From positions 27,733 through 91,732 of the forward strand of contig CALEDV010000027.1 in the NCBI GenBank assembly GCA_937949555.1: a DNA stretch of 64,000 nucleotides. The letters are read 5' to 3'. A program made the position numbers and the translations under genes. The notes under the pieces were generated by a model, which worked only from the letters and a program-made list of their open reading frames with translations, was not told the origin of the DNA and made no database searches. This document shows positions 8,087 to 16,957 of the stretch, one piece after another (the stretch's first letter is position 1; every line of letters begins with the position of its first letter). Source of the DNA: an uncultured bacterium. Its GTDB lineage: Bacteria > Nitrospirota > Thermodesulfovibrionia > Thermodesulfovibrionales > Dissulfurispiraceae.

Positions 8087-8848
8087 TTAAGACGCCTCCT
8101 CATAGCTAAGGCTCTCAACATCTCTATCGGACTTGATAATCCATATTACACCCCTGAATCCCTCTTGATAAGCCCTCGCAAGGCCAAGCTTTACTATCTC
8201 CAGTATGGCAAGAAAGGATAAAATAATCTGTATCCTGGTTCTGTCCCCTGCAAAGAGATCCTCAAATCTTACGGTTTTATTATCATAAATCTTCTCCATA
8301 ACAAACTTTATCTTGTCTTTCAGGGTCAGCATCTCCCGTGTAATCAATAGGGTTTCTGGAGGTGCCTTCGATATGATTCGTCTTAGGGCAGTAAGCATGT
8401 CAAAGATATTAAGGTCAAAGAGTTGAAGTTCAGGCTCTAAAGTATCCTCTTCTGGGCATTCCCGAGAAAATATATTTGCCCACAACTCCTCCCTCTCCCT
8501 CATCTTTAAAGAGGCCTCCTTGAATGCCTGATATTCCAATAATCTGTTAACGAGATTACTACGGGGATCATCCTCCTCCTGTCCCTGCTCCTGTGTCTCT
8601 TCTACTGGCAGCAGCATCCTTGATTTTATGTATATCAATGTGGATGCCATAACAATGAATTCAGAGGCAATCTCCAGATTTAGCTCCTTCATTGCCTCTA
8701 AATAATCCAGATACTGCCTTGTGATAAGCGATATAGGGATATCGTAGATGTCAACCTTGTTTTCCCTTATCAAATGAAGCAGCAAGTCAAGGGGGCCCTC
8801 AAAAAGGGGCACCTTGACGCTGTATCGGTTTTCAGGGGAAAGAGCCAT
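8087..8848 (-). CDS. scpA: Segregation and condensation protein A
   Basis: A 253-residue kleisin that bridges SMC heads and binds ScpB in chromosome condensation. The N-terminal signature YSVKVPLFEGPLDLLLHLIRENKVDIYDIPI is typical, followed by ITRQYLDYL and the long acidic middle region. The C-terminal winged helix (KIKFVMEKIYDNKTVRFEDLF then FLAILEIVKLGLARAYQ) matches the part that contacts the SMC head. Length is as expected. scpB is not next to it. A 206-base stretch separates it from hisG; I see no RNA gene there. Confidence 0.95.
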   Translation of the reverse strand: MALSPENRYSVKVPLFEGPLDLLLHLIRENKVDIYDIPISLITRQYLDYLEAMKELNLEIASEFIVMASTLIYIKSRMLLPVEETQEQGQEEDDPRSNLVNRLLEYQAFKEASLKMREREELWANIFSRECPEEDTLEPELQLFDLNIFDMLTALRRIISKAPPETLLITREMLTLKDKIKFVMEKIYDNKTVRFEDLFAGDRTRIQIILSFLAILEIVKLGLARAYQEGFRGVIWIIKSDRDVESLSYEEAS

Positions 8849-9054
8849 TAATTATTGTTCACAAAGGGCAGCTAAATTAACCACCAAACCACAGATTAGT
8901 TTATAAAGGTCATTTTTGCATATAAGATATCAGGTTCTTCCAAAGGCCTGAACATTAATCAAGAACCTCACAGAAACCCATAGACCTATTAATCTCTTGC
9001 ACAAGCATTAATTGCACGCCCATGAGTCTCTGTGACAAAGCCATTAACCACCAC

Positions 9055-9939
9055 TCAGGGGATCACCTTGTTTAAGGGATACTCTACTATTCCTGAGGCT
9101 CCGGCATTCTTGAGCTTAGGGATGATGTCCCTTGCCGTGCTCTCATTAATGACCACATCAATGGCATACCAGTCCTTATCACTCAGGGAAGATACTGTAG
9201 GAGAGTGCATAGCGCTTAAAAGGCTAAGCACCTTTTTGAAAGAACTCTCGGGGACATTCATCTTGAGCCCAACCTTTTCCTCAGCCATAAGCGCCCCTTT
9301 AAGAAGCATAGCGATGTTTTCCATCTTGGTCCTCTTCCATTTGTCCTGCCATGCCTTTTTGTTTGCTATAAAACGGGTAGTAGACTCTATGATGGTCTCC
9401 ACTATTCTGAGGTTATTTGCCCTCAAAGAAGACCCTGTTTCGGTAAGCTCCACAATAGCATCGGCAAGATAAGGAGGTTTGACCTCAGTGGCGCCCCAGG
9501 AAAAGTCCACTTGCGCCTTTATCCCCTTTGATTGAAGATACCTCTTTGTAAACTCCACGAGTTCTGTGGCTATCCTCTTGCCCTTCAGATCCTTGATGGA
9601 TTTGATGGGTGAATCTACTGGCACTGCCACTACCCAGCGCACAGGTCTAAAACCTCCCTTGCCATAAATGAGTTCGGACACCTCTACCACCGAGGCGTCC
9701 TGTTCTAAAACCCAATCATGTCCTGTTAACCCACAGTCTAAATGTCCATCCTGCACATATCTCGCCATCTCTTGTGCCCTTATTAACATAGAAACTATCT
9801 CAGGGTCATCAAATATGGGATAGTAGGAGCGTTCTGAAACACTCACATGATAACCTGCCTTCCTAAAGAGTCTGAGTGTTGCCTCCTGGAGACTACCCTT
9901 TGGCAGTCCAAGCTTCAGAGACCTCTTATCTTTATCCAT
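9055..9939 (-). CDS. hisG: ATP phosphoribosyltransferase (long form)
   Basis: About 294 residues; catalyses the first step of histidine synthesis, joining ATP and PRPP. The sequence starts with [21 protein letters not shown] and contains the periplasmic-binding-like fold residues [10 protein letters not shown] and [19 protein letters not shown], which includes the PRPP-binding loop (ETGSSL). The extra C-terminal segment of about 75 residues is the regulatory ACT-like domain of the long HisG, which normally senses histidine and does not need HisZ. An in-frame ATG at 9960 exists, but the AAAGGAG following it serves as ribosome-binding site for the ATG at 9939, which is the start chosen. The gene is not in a his operon. 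Confidence 0.95.
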   Translation of the reverse strand: MDKDKRSLKLGLPKGSLQEATLRLFRKAGYHVSVSERSYYPIFDDPEIVSMLIRAQEMARYVQDGHLDCGLTGHDWVLEQDASVVEVSELIYGKGGFRPVRWVVAVPVDSPIKSIKDLKGKRIATELVEFTKRYLQSKGIKAQVDFSWGATEVKPPYLADAIVELTETGSSLRANNLRIVETIIESTTRFIANKKAWQDKWKRTKMENIAMLLKGALMAEEKVGLKMNVPESSFKKVLSLLSAMHSPTVSSLSDKDWYAIDVVINESTARDIIPKLKNAGASGIVEYPLNKVIP

Positions 9940-10010
9940 TAAACAAATATCTCCTTTCATCTATTTGGTCATTTAATAACCTTAAAGAACTGCCCTATAA
10001 CTGTATTGCA

Positions 10011-11009
10011 TTAAGCCCTGTCTGCAGAACCAAGGACTTCCTTGTTTTTTCTGATTATCATCTTTTTCAGTTCCTCTCTCGCAGGGCCAAGGTACTTTCT
10101 TGGATCAAACTCTGCTGGTGATTCGTTAAATACCTTTCGTATCATTGCCGTCATTGCAAGCCTTCCATCACTGTCAATATTAACCTTGCAAACAGCGCTT
10201 CTGGCTGCCCTCCTCAACTGGTCCTCAGGAATCCCGACTGCATCCTTTAGTTTGCCTCCATTGGAATTTATTATCTGCACATACTCCGGGATCACAGAAG
10301 ATGCACCATGAAGCACTATGGGAAATCCGGGTATCCTCTTTTCAATCTCCTCAAGTATGTCAAAACGCAATGGTGGAGGAACAAGCACACCCCTTTCATC
10401 TCTCGTGCACTGCTCAGGTTTGAATTTCATAGCCCCATGGGAAGTGCCAATGGAAATGGCAAGGGAATCGACCCCGGTCTTGCTTACAAAGTCCTCTACC
10501 TCCTCAGGCTTTGTGTAAGTGGATTTCTCAGCGGACACCTCATCTTCAATGCCTGCAAGCACTCCAAGCTCACCCTCTACAGTAACATCGTAGTCGCGGG
10601 CATACTCAACCACCTGTTTTGTGAGCCTTACATTTTCCTCATAGGAATGATGGGAACCATCTATCATGACCGATGAAAATCCTGAATCTATGCAGGATTT
10701 ACATAGCTCGAAGGTATCTCCATGATCCAGATGGAGGGCAAATTTGACAGGGGAGTTTGCATCCTTAATCATTGCAACAGCGCCCATAGCAAGGAACCTC
10801 AGCAGGGTCTGATTGGCGTATTTCCTTGCACCGCTTGACACCTGCAGTATAAAGGGTGACCTTGACTCCACACATCCCATGACAATTGCCTGAAGTTGCT
10901 CCATATTGTTGAAGTTATATGCAGGTATTGCGTACTGCCCTTCCATAGCCTTTTTGAACATCTCCCTGGTGTTTACCAGACCAATCTCCTTGTAAGAAAC
11001 CTTCTCCAT
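10011..11009 (-). CDS. fba: Class II fructose-bisphosphate aldolase
   Basis: A 332-residue zinc-dependent aldolase of glycolysis and gluconeogenesis that cleaves fructose-1,6-bisphosphate to DHAP and G3P. Visible landmarks are AIPAYNFNN at the N-terminus, the HLDHGD motif (catalytic Asp and zinc His), FSSVMIDGSH, VEGELGVLAGIED with a metal-site Glu, SIGTSHGAMKF (zinc His), and LHGASSV (third His and phosphate loop). The C-terminus carries KVNIDSDGRLA. Length is typical of the FbaA/YktC-type subgroup. A ribosome-binding site GGGAGG lies before the ATG. It follows the glycosyltransferase on the same strand after 228 bases with a weak hairpin. Confidence 0.95.
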   Translation of the reverse strand: MEKVSYKEIGLVNTREMFKKAMEGQYAIPAYNFNNMEQLQAIVMGCVESRSPFILQVSSGARKYANQTLLRFLAMGAVAMIKDANSPVKFALHLDHGDTFELCKSCIDSGFSSVMIDGSHHSYEENVRLTKQVVEYARDYDVTVEGELGVLAGIEDEVSAEKSTYTKPEEVEDFVSKTGVDSLAISIGTSHGAMKFKPEQCTRDERGVLVPPPLRFDILEEIEKRIPGFPIVLHGASSVIPEYVQIINSNGGKLKDAVGIPEDQLRRAARSAVCKVNIDSDGRLAMTAMIRKVFNESPAEFDPRKYLGPAREELKKMIIRKNKEVLGSADRA

Positions 11010-11237
11010 AATATCTCCTCCCTTATTTAATATTTACGAGTGGTGAAATTATACAACTTTTATTGCCCTTAGGGCTAAAAAAATAACAAGGCAACAGGCC
11101 AGGTTAAAAAACTTCCAAATACACGGAGATCATAAGAGGCATAAAGCACATGGATACATGCCTCTTCAATGCCTTGGGACATAAAGCACCTCTTAGGAAC
11201 ACCTTACACAGGATTCTCTATAGGCTGTTTTATACGA

Positions 11238-12101
11238 TTACCTTATGAGTTTAAAGTGTCGCCTGCTTAAGTCTACGGGCAGAACCTTCTCTATCAAACC
11301 CTTTAGGCGCTGCCTTATATCCTTCTCCGTAAGTTTGTATGAATCATCCAAGACAAGGGGTTTTGGATTATCAGACAACCAACTGTTCATCACCGATGGA
11401 TGGGTCCCCTTAAAGGGTTTTACCACTGCAGGGTCTATTCTTCCGTATCGAAAATCCTCTTGGGATTTTTTGTTCCAATAAACAGTTACTTTTTTAATCT
11501 TCTCTGAATATTTTTCTTCTGGTCTCATCCATCCATAATGGTATATCTTTGCCCCTGTATGGGCAGCCTTTGGATATCTTCCCCTCCTGTTACCCTGCAA
11601 CACCAGAAAGTATAGCCCATCAGGAGAGTATATCCTGATGTTGTTTTTTATAATACGAGGCGCCCTCCTCAACCATCCAGTCCCCTCTAAGACAGTGTAC
11701 TGATTACAATAAAAATGAACATAATCAAAAACAAGCGCCTCTACTGCCTTATCGTTCTCATATTTTTTCATTGCCTCCACTATTAAAGGCAGGTCTTGCT
11801 CATGCACAACCTCATCACCCTCCAGATAGAATGCCCAATCGCCAGTGCAATTAAAATGGGCTATCATCTTTTGTTGGGCATACACAAAACCCTTGGTTAC
11901 CATCTTTTCATTCCATTTGGACTGGAGTATCCTTATCTTAGGGTCTCCAATTGAGGATATTAACTCAAGGGTATTATCCTCGGATTCTCCAACATTGACT
12001 ACAAACTCATCACATATAGGGAGTATAGAGAGGATGGATTCTTTTACAGGGTAACCAAGCAGACTTGCGTTCCTGATAAATGTAAAACCGCTAACCTTCA
12101 C
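11238..12101 (-). CDS. Family 2 glycosyltransferase (WaaE/KdtX-like)
   Basis: A 287-residue cytosolic GT-A fold glycosyltransferase. The N-terminus VSGFTFIRNASLLGYPV, followed by the nucleotide-sugar binding region ICDEFVVNVGESEDNTLELI and the acidic metal motif FYLEGDEV (in place of DxD), is typical of the GT2 subgroup that includes WaaE, which adds sugars to LPS core. The C-terminal part has KIYHYGWMRPEEKYSEKI, seen in the same subgroup. No membrane segment. The donor and acceptor cannot be read from sequence. It stands alone, divergent from the redox cluster that starts at 12224. Confidence 0.85.
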   Translation of the reverse strand: MKVSGFTFIRNASLLGYPVKESILSILPICDEFVVNVGESEDNTLELISSIGDPKIRILQSKWNEKMVTKGFVYAQQKMIAHFNCTGDWAFYLEGDEVVHEQDLPLIVEAMKKYENDKAVEALVFDYVHFYCNQYTVLEGTGWLRRAPRIIKNNIRIYSPDGLYFLVLQGNRRGRYPKAAHTGAKIYHYGWMRPEEKYSEKIKKVTVYWNKKSQEDFRYGRIDPAVVKPFKGTHPSVMNSWLSDNPKPLVLDDSYKLTEKDIRQRLKGLIEKVLPVDLSRRHFKLIR

Positions 12102-12223
12102 CTTGCCTCCTTATGTGCAATAGTTTATATTAGGCAACAATTGGAAAGCAAAAAAAATCATCTTTGTGTAAAATATGGAAAATCAAACACTCTTATGTGG
12201 ACTAATCAACAAGGGAGGGTAAA

Positions 12224-12607
12224 ATGCCAAGATTAACCGTTGAAGACCTCAAGAGGATCAAGGAGCAACATAAGGCAGCCTTTACAGTAAGGGAAGGCGG
12301 TGCAAGGGTAAAGATAACAGTTCACATGGGGACCTGCGGGATTGCGGCTGGCGCCAGAAGGGTAATGGAGACCCTTCTGAGTGAGATAAATAGGCAAGGG
12401 CTAACGGATGTTATTGTTACCACCTCTGGTTGTGCAGGTCTCTGTAGCAAGGAACCTATGGCGACTGTTGAGGTCTCAAAGGAGGCCCCTGTCAAATATG
12501 TGCAGTTAGATGAAGAGAAGATAAAGAGGATCTTGCTTGAGCATATAAATCAAGGTAAGGTAGTTGAGGAATTTGCCCTTGTAACAGGCAATGAGACGGC
12601 AATATAG
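12224..12607 (+). CDS. HndB-like [2Fe-2S] ferredoxin-fold subunit
   Basis: A 127-residue small protein with a thioredoxin-like ferredoxin fold. Its motif HMGTCGIAAGARRV plus SGCAGLCSKEPMATV matches HndB, a subunit of NADP-reducing [FeFe]-hydrogenase complexes, and the detached N-terminal domain of NuoF-like proteins. Possible cluster ligands are Cys in MGTC and the CxxxC in GCAGLC; the fourth ligand is not evident. It starts at ATG 12224 after GGGAGGG and opens a three-gene operon with NuoF-like (gap 46 bases) and NuoG-like genes. It probably relays electrons within that complex. Confidence 0.85.
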   Translation: MPRLTVEDLKRIKEQHKAAFTVREGGARVKITVHMGTCGIAAGARRVMETLLSEINRQGLTDVIVTTSGCAGLCSKEPMATVEVSKEAPVKYVQLDEEKIKRILLEHINQGKVVEEFALVTGNETAI

Positions 12608-12653
12608 GCACAGACTATTTGTCTGCAATAGATAAGGGAGGATATAGGTTTAG

Positions 12654-14498
12654 ATGGATAAATACCGCTGTAATGTAATGCTATGTGGAGGCACTGGGTG
12701 CTCTGCCGGTGGGAGCTTAAAGATAAAAGAGGCGCTGCAACAGGGACTAAAAGAAAGGGGCATGGAGGACGAGGTAAATATCCAACTCACATCCTGCAAT
12801 GGCTTTTGCCCTCAGGGCCCCATAATGATCATTTATCCAGATGATGTGCTCTATCAGAAGGTCTCCCCAAAGGATGTAACGGCAATCATAGAAGAACACT
12901 TGATCAAGGGAAGGCCTGTAGAACGGCTATTATACAAAGAACCAGCCAAGAAACAGTCTATCCCAACGGTTAAGGATATACCCTTTTTCAACAAACAGGT
13001 CCTGAGGGCACTGAAGAATAAGGGACTTATAGACCCTGAAAACATTGATGAGTATATTGCAAGGGATGGTTATCAGGCGGCAGCAAAGGCACTGTTGGAG
13101 ATGACGCCTGAGGAGATTATAGAGGTTGTGAAGGATTCTGGATTAAGGGGCAGGGGAGGCGCTGGTGCCCTTACAGGGATGAAGTGGCAGATATGTGCCC
13201 AGTCAAAGGCACCTGAGAAGTTCATTGTATGTAACAGGAGCATAATAGAGGTAGAGCCCCATCTGATATTAGAGGGAATGATAATTGGGGCAAGGGCAAT
13301 AGGGGCATCACAAGGCTACATATATGTGAGGTCAGGTGCACCGATCATTATAGAACGACTCAAGAAGGCCCTTACACAGGCAAGGGAATACGGGCTCCTT
13401 GGGGAAAACATATTAGAGTCTGGTTTTAACTTTGACATAGAGCTATTCATGAGCTCAGACGAGTTTGTCTGTGGGGAAGAGACAGCCCTACTTATGAGCA
13501 TACAGAGCATGAGGGGGATGCCTACACCCCGTCCACCATTCCCCGCTGAGAAGGGGTTGTGGGATATGCCCACCGTCATCAACACTGTGGAGACCTTCGC
13601 CAACATACCTTTAATTATCCAAAACGGTGCCCAATGGTTTAGGTCTGTGGGCACTGAAAAGTCCGCTGGCACCAAGATATTCAGCCTTAGTGGCGCCCTT
13701 AATAATACCGGCCTGATAGAGGTGCCTATGGGCATTACCCTCAAGAGCATTATCGACGATATCGGTGGTGGTCTCATAAAGGGCAGGAGATTCAAGGCCG
13801 TGCAGGTTGGTGGCTCCACAGGGGGATACATACCAGAACAGTACCTCGATGTGCCTGTAACCTACGAGGATGTCACCCAATTGGATGCCATCATAGGTTC
13901 TGGAGGTATTGCTGTCCTCAGTGACCTGAACTGCATGGTTAGCAGCGCCAAGTTTACTATTGAATTTGCAGTGGATGAGTCCTGCGGTAAATGTCCACCC
14001 TGTAGGATAGGCACCTCGGTCATGCTTGAGCTTTTGAACAAGGTCACTACAGGCACTGCAACCGAAGAAGACATAGACCTCATGGAGGACCTTGCCTTTG
14101 ATATAAAGACCACATCCCTTTGTGGGCTTGGACAGACGGCCATGAACCCAGTGCTATCTACTATCAGATTCTTCAGGGAAGAGTATTTAGAACACATAAA
14201 TGATAAGTGGTGCAAGGCTGGGGTGTGCAAGGAACTATGCACCTTTTACATAGACAAGGAAAAATGTATAGGGTGCGGGGCCTGTGCAAGGATATGCCCC
14301 AAAAAGGCAATATCAGGGGAAAAGAAAAAACCCCACCAAATAGACCAATCCTCGTGCATACAGTGTAGATCATGTTATGAGACCTGTAAGTTTAACGCCC
14401 TCAAGATCGGGCCCAGAAGGATGAGGGAAGAACTTATGAACAGTGATATCCCTGAAAATTCTACTGCCGAGGAATCATCTAAGGAGGTTGCAGGATAA
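12654..14498 (+). CDS. NuoF/HndC-like iron-sulfur subunit lacking the FMN-binding motif
   Basis: A 614-residue protein with NuoF/HndC architecture: an N-terminal [2Fe-2S] thioredoxin-like domain (CGGTGC at 11-16, CNGFC at 48-52), a flavin/NAD core (about 105-430), the SLBB and N3 [4Fe-4S] region (Cys 444, 447, 450, 490), and a C-terminal 2x[4Fe-4S] ferredoxin (Cys 538-548 and 568-578). In the core, the paralogue at 61468 has CNADEGDPGAFMDRAIIE, while this protein reads CNRSIIEVEP (193-202): eleven residues including the FMN-contacting Asp and Glu are gone, in frame. The NADH-stacking Phe of GGAGF is Ala (GGAGAL), and NNVET is NTVET. It therefore probably cannot bind FMN/NADH normally, yet every cluster ligand is kept. 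The stop overlaps the next start by one base. Confidence 0.9.
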   Translation: MDKYRCNVMLCGGTGCSAGGSLKIKEALQQGLKERGMEDEVNIQLTSCNGFCPQGPIMIIYPDDVLYQKVSPKDVTAIIEEHLIKGRPVERLLYKEPAKKQSIPTVKDIPFFNKQVLRALKNKGLIDPENIDEYIARDGYQAAAKALLEMTPEEIIEVVKDSGLRGRGGAGALTGMKWQICAQSKAPEKFIVCNRSIIEVEPHLILEGMIIGARAIGASQGYIYVRSGAPIIIERLKKALTQAREYGLLGENILESGFNFDIELFMSSDEFVCGEETALLMSIQSMRGMPTPRPPFPAEKGLWDMPTVINTVETFANIPLIIQNGAQWFRSVGTEKSAGTKIFSLSGALNNTGLIEVPMGITLKSIIDDIGGGLIKGRRFKAVQVGGSTGGYIPEQYLDVPVTYEDVTQLDAIIGSGGIAVLSDLNCMVSSAKFTIEFAVDESCGKCPPCRIGTSVMLELLNKVTTGTATEEDIDLMEDLAFDIKTTSLCGLGQTAMNPVLSTIRFFREEYLEHINDKWCKAGVCKELCTFYIDKEKCIGCGACARICPKKAISGEKKKPHQIDQSSCIQCRSCYETCKFNALKIGPRRMREELMNSDIPENSTAEESSKEVAG

Positions 14499-16957
14499 TG
14501 ATACAGATCACAATAAATGGTAAAAAGATAAAGTCTTCACAGGATGCTACCATACTACAGGCTGCCCTTGAATCTGGAATTTACATACCAAATCTGTGTT
14601 ATGACAGGAGACTCAGGCCCTTCGGAGCCTGTAGATTGTGCATAGTAGCGATTCAGGGGGAAAAAAAGCTCCTGCCCGCATGTTCTACACCCGTAAAAGA
14701 GGGCATGGTTATAAACACTGAAACCCCAGAGGTAATAAAGGCAAGAAAAACGGTGCTTGAACTCCTGCTCATCCATCATCCCCTGGATTGCCCAATCTGC
14801 GACAAGGCTGGAGAGTGTGAGCTACAAGACCTGGTATTTAAATATGGCGCCTCCACAAATCGTTTCAAGGGAGAAAGAAGAAAGGAACCAGAGAGGCTTG
14901 ATGCGCCTATCGTAGAGTACAACCCCAACCGATGCGTGCTTTGCGGGAGATGTGTAAGGGTATGCTCCGAACACCAGGGAGTAAGCGCCATTAGTTTTAT
15001 AGACAAGGGAATCAAGACAAAGATAAGTCCTGCCTTTCATGAACCCTTAGATTGCGAGTTTTGTGGCCAGTGCATAGACACCTGCCCTGTGGGCGCCCTC
15101 GGTAGCAAACCCTATAGACACTCCTCAAGGGCTTGGTATATGGAAGAGCACCAGATTATCTGTCCCTTTTGTGGTTGTGGGTGTACCACCAACCTAAGCA
15201 TAAGAGACAATAAGATTATAAGGGCAAGAGGCAAGGAAGGGATAGGCGTCAACAAAGGCGATCTATGCAGTAAAGGCAGATATGGCTTTGACTTTATAGC
15301 CTCTGAGAACAGACTAAAAACTCCCCTTATAAGAAAGGATGGGCAACTGAGTCCAGTTTCATGGGAAGAGGCGATACAGGAGGTCTCAAAAAGACTAACA
15401 GAAATAAGGGACAAATACGGCGCCTTCGCTGTAGGCGCCATTGGTTCACAGCGGTGCACCTTAGAAGACAACTTTATGTTTCAGCGTTTCATGAGGGAGG
15501 TAATAAGAACAGACAATATAGACTCCGCCGCCCGTTTTGGATATGCTAAGGCCCAGACAGCCTTTGAGTGGGCCTTTGGCTTAGAGTCGTTGCCCATAAG
15601 CTGGGACTCTCCCTTGAAGGCCGAACACATTTTGGTAGTGGAGTCTGATATTACATCTACCATGCCTGTCTGGGGATTGAACTTTATTCTTGCAAAATAC
15701 TATGGGGCTACTCTGGTAGTAGCCGATTCAAGGGAGACAAAATTAGCACGAAACAGCACTAATTACCTGAAGATACATCCTTCCTCTGGGCTTGCCCTAT
15801 TAGGAGGCATGGCTCATATAATCTACCACGAGGGACTCTACAACAAAGAAGCCGCATCAAAGGTTCATAACTTTGATGCCCTTATTGCAAGTCTCAATGA
15901 TTACAACCCTTCCAAGACCTGTGAGCTTACTGGCTTAAGGGAAGAGCAACTTAGAGAGGCGGCCCTGAGTTATGCCTCAGCAAAAAGCAGGCTTATAGCA
16001 ATCACCTCAGGCTACGCTGAAAACACAAAAAGCCTCTACACCTTCCTCGCTGCAGCAAATCTCGTCCTTTTGATGGGTGATAAGCCAGAGACCTTACAGG
16101 TGCCTGCAGAGTTTTGCAATACCCTTGGCATGTGGGATATAACTATTAGACCCCTTGTAAATGGCAAAGACTGCTATGACATGCTCTATACACAGGATAC
16201 CCCAAAGGCGCTTTATATCATGGGAGAGAACCCCCTAGTCACCTTTCAAGATACAACAACTGTAGAGAAGTCTCTTAAAAGGGTAGATTTCCTGGTAGTG
16301 CAGGATATATACCTTACCGATACAGCAAAACTTGCCCATGTGGTCCTTCCTGCCTCAAGTTGGGCTGAAAAGATGGGGACCTTTAAATCAGCAACGGGCA
16401 GCCGTCAACAGATCACTAAACTTCTGCCTGCCCCTGAGGGCACCAAACCAGACTGGGAGATACTTCGTGATGTTGCAGAGGCTATGGGTGGCAATCTAAA
16501 GGTAAAAACTATCTCTGATGTAAGGAGACAGATGGATGAATACTTCAGGGATGTTTTGGACAAACATATCCGCACAAGGCTCTCATTCAATCCTGCGCCC
16601 TATGAGATGATGGATTATACTGATAATGAATATCCCCTTTTCCTTGTAACTGAGACAGTGCTTCAGCACTCGGGCAGTCTCTCGGCGCTGTCGAAGAACC
16701 TTGATTCAGTGGTTCCTGAGCCATATATACAGATAAATCCTGCAGATGCCCAAAAATTTGGCATAGTCCACGACCTGTTTGTGAAGGTTACATCAAGGAA
16801 AGGTTCAGTATTCTTAAAGGCAATCATCACCGATGAGGTGGAAGAAGGCACAGTGTTTGCTCACACCCATTTCTCCTATGGAAAGGTCAACACCCTCACT
16901 TATCCTTCAGTGGTCTCGCTGCTCCCCCTCGTTCCTGTGAGGATAGAGCCTGCCTAA
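14498..16957 (+). CDS. NuoG / formate-dehydrogenase-alpha-like iron-sulfur molybdopterin-fold subunit
   Basis: An 819-residue protein. In order it has a plant-type [2Fe-2S] domain (Cys 34, 45, 48, 62), the NuoG His-Cys3 [4Fe-4S] motif (HHPLDCPICDKAGEC, 93-107), a 2x[4Fe-4S] ferredoxin domain (Cys 146-156 and 186-196), and a molybdopterin oxidoreductase fold with its own [4Fe-4S] ligands (CPFCGCGC at 222-229 and Cys 257), plus a C-terminal dinucleotide-binding domain. This is the layout of NAD-linked formate dehydrogenases and NuoG. At the formate-oxidising position the expected Cys/Sec-His pair (ARxCH) is ARFGY (345-349), so formate dehydrogenase activity is not expected and NuoG-like electron transfer is more likely. 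Its 3' end overlaps convergent hisD by 62 bases. Confidence 0.9.
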   Translation: MIQITINGKKIKSSQDATILQAALESGIYIPNLCYDRRLRPFGACRLCIVAIQGEKKLLPACSTPVKEGMVINTETPEVIKARKTVLELLLIHHPLDCPICDKAGECELQDLVFKYGASTNRFKGERRKEPERLDAPIVEYNPNRCVLCGRCVRVCSEHQGVSAISFIDKGIKTKISPAFHEPLDCEFCGQCIDTCPVGALGSKPYRHSSRAWYMEEHQIICPFCGCGCTTNLSIRDNKIIRARGKEGIGVNKGDLCSKGRYGFDFIASENRLKTPLIRKDGQLSPVSWEEAIQEVSKRLTEIRDKYGAFAVGAIGSQRCTLEDNFMFQRFMREVIRTDNIDSAARFGYAKAQTAFEWAFGLESLPISWDSPLKAEHILVVESDITSTMPVWGLNFILAKYYGATLVVADSRETKLARNSTNYLKIHPSSGLALLGGMAHIIYHEGLYNKEAASKVHNFDALIASLNDYNPSKTCELTGLREEQLREAALSYASAKSRLIAITSGYAENTKSLYTFLAAANLVLLMGDKPETLQVPAEFCNTLGMWDITIRPLVNGKDCYDMLYTQDTPKALYIMGENPLVTFQDTTTVEKSLKRVDFLVVQDIYLTDTAKLAHVVLPASSWAEKMGTFKSATGSRQQITKLLPAPEGTKPDWEILRDVAEAMGGNLKVKTISDVRRQMDEYFRDVLDKHIRTRLSFNPAPYEMMDYTDNEYPLFLVTETVLQHSGSLSALSKNLDSVVPEPYIQINPADAQKFGIVHDLFVKVTSRKGSVFLKAIITDEVEEGTVFAHTHFSYGKVNTLTYPSVVSLLPLVPVRIEPA

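Noticed and set aside
11134..11166. Hairpin AAGAGGCAT/ATGCCTCTT between the glycosyltransferase and aldolase genes
   Set aside because: No T tract follows on either strand and the loop is long; it could be chance, so it is not listed as a terminator.
14498..16957. Annotating the gene as a functional formate dehydrogenase
   Set aside because: The fold matches, but the catalytic Cys/Sec-His is Gly-Tyr, so only the NuoG/FdhA-like label is supported.
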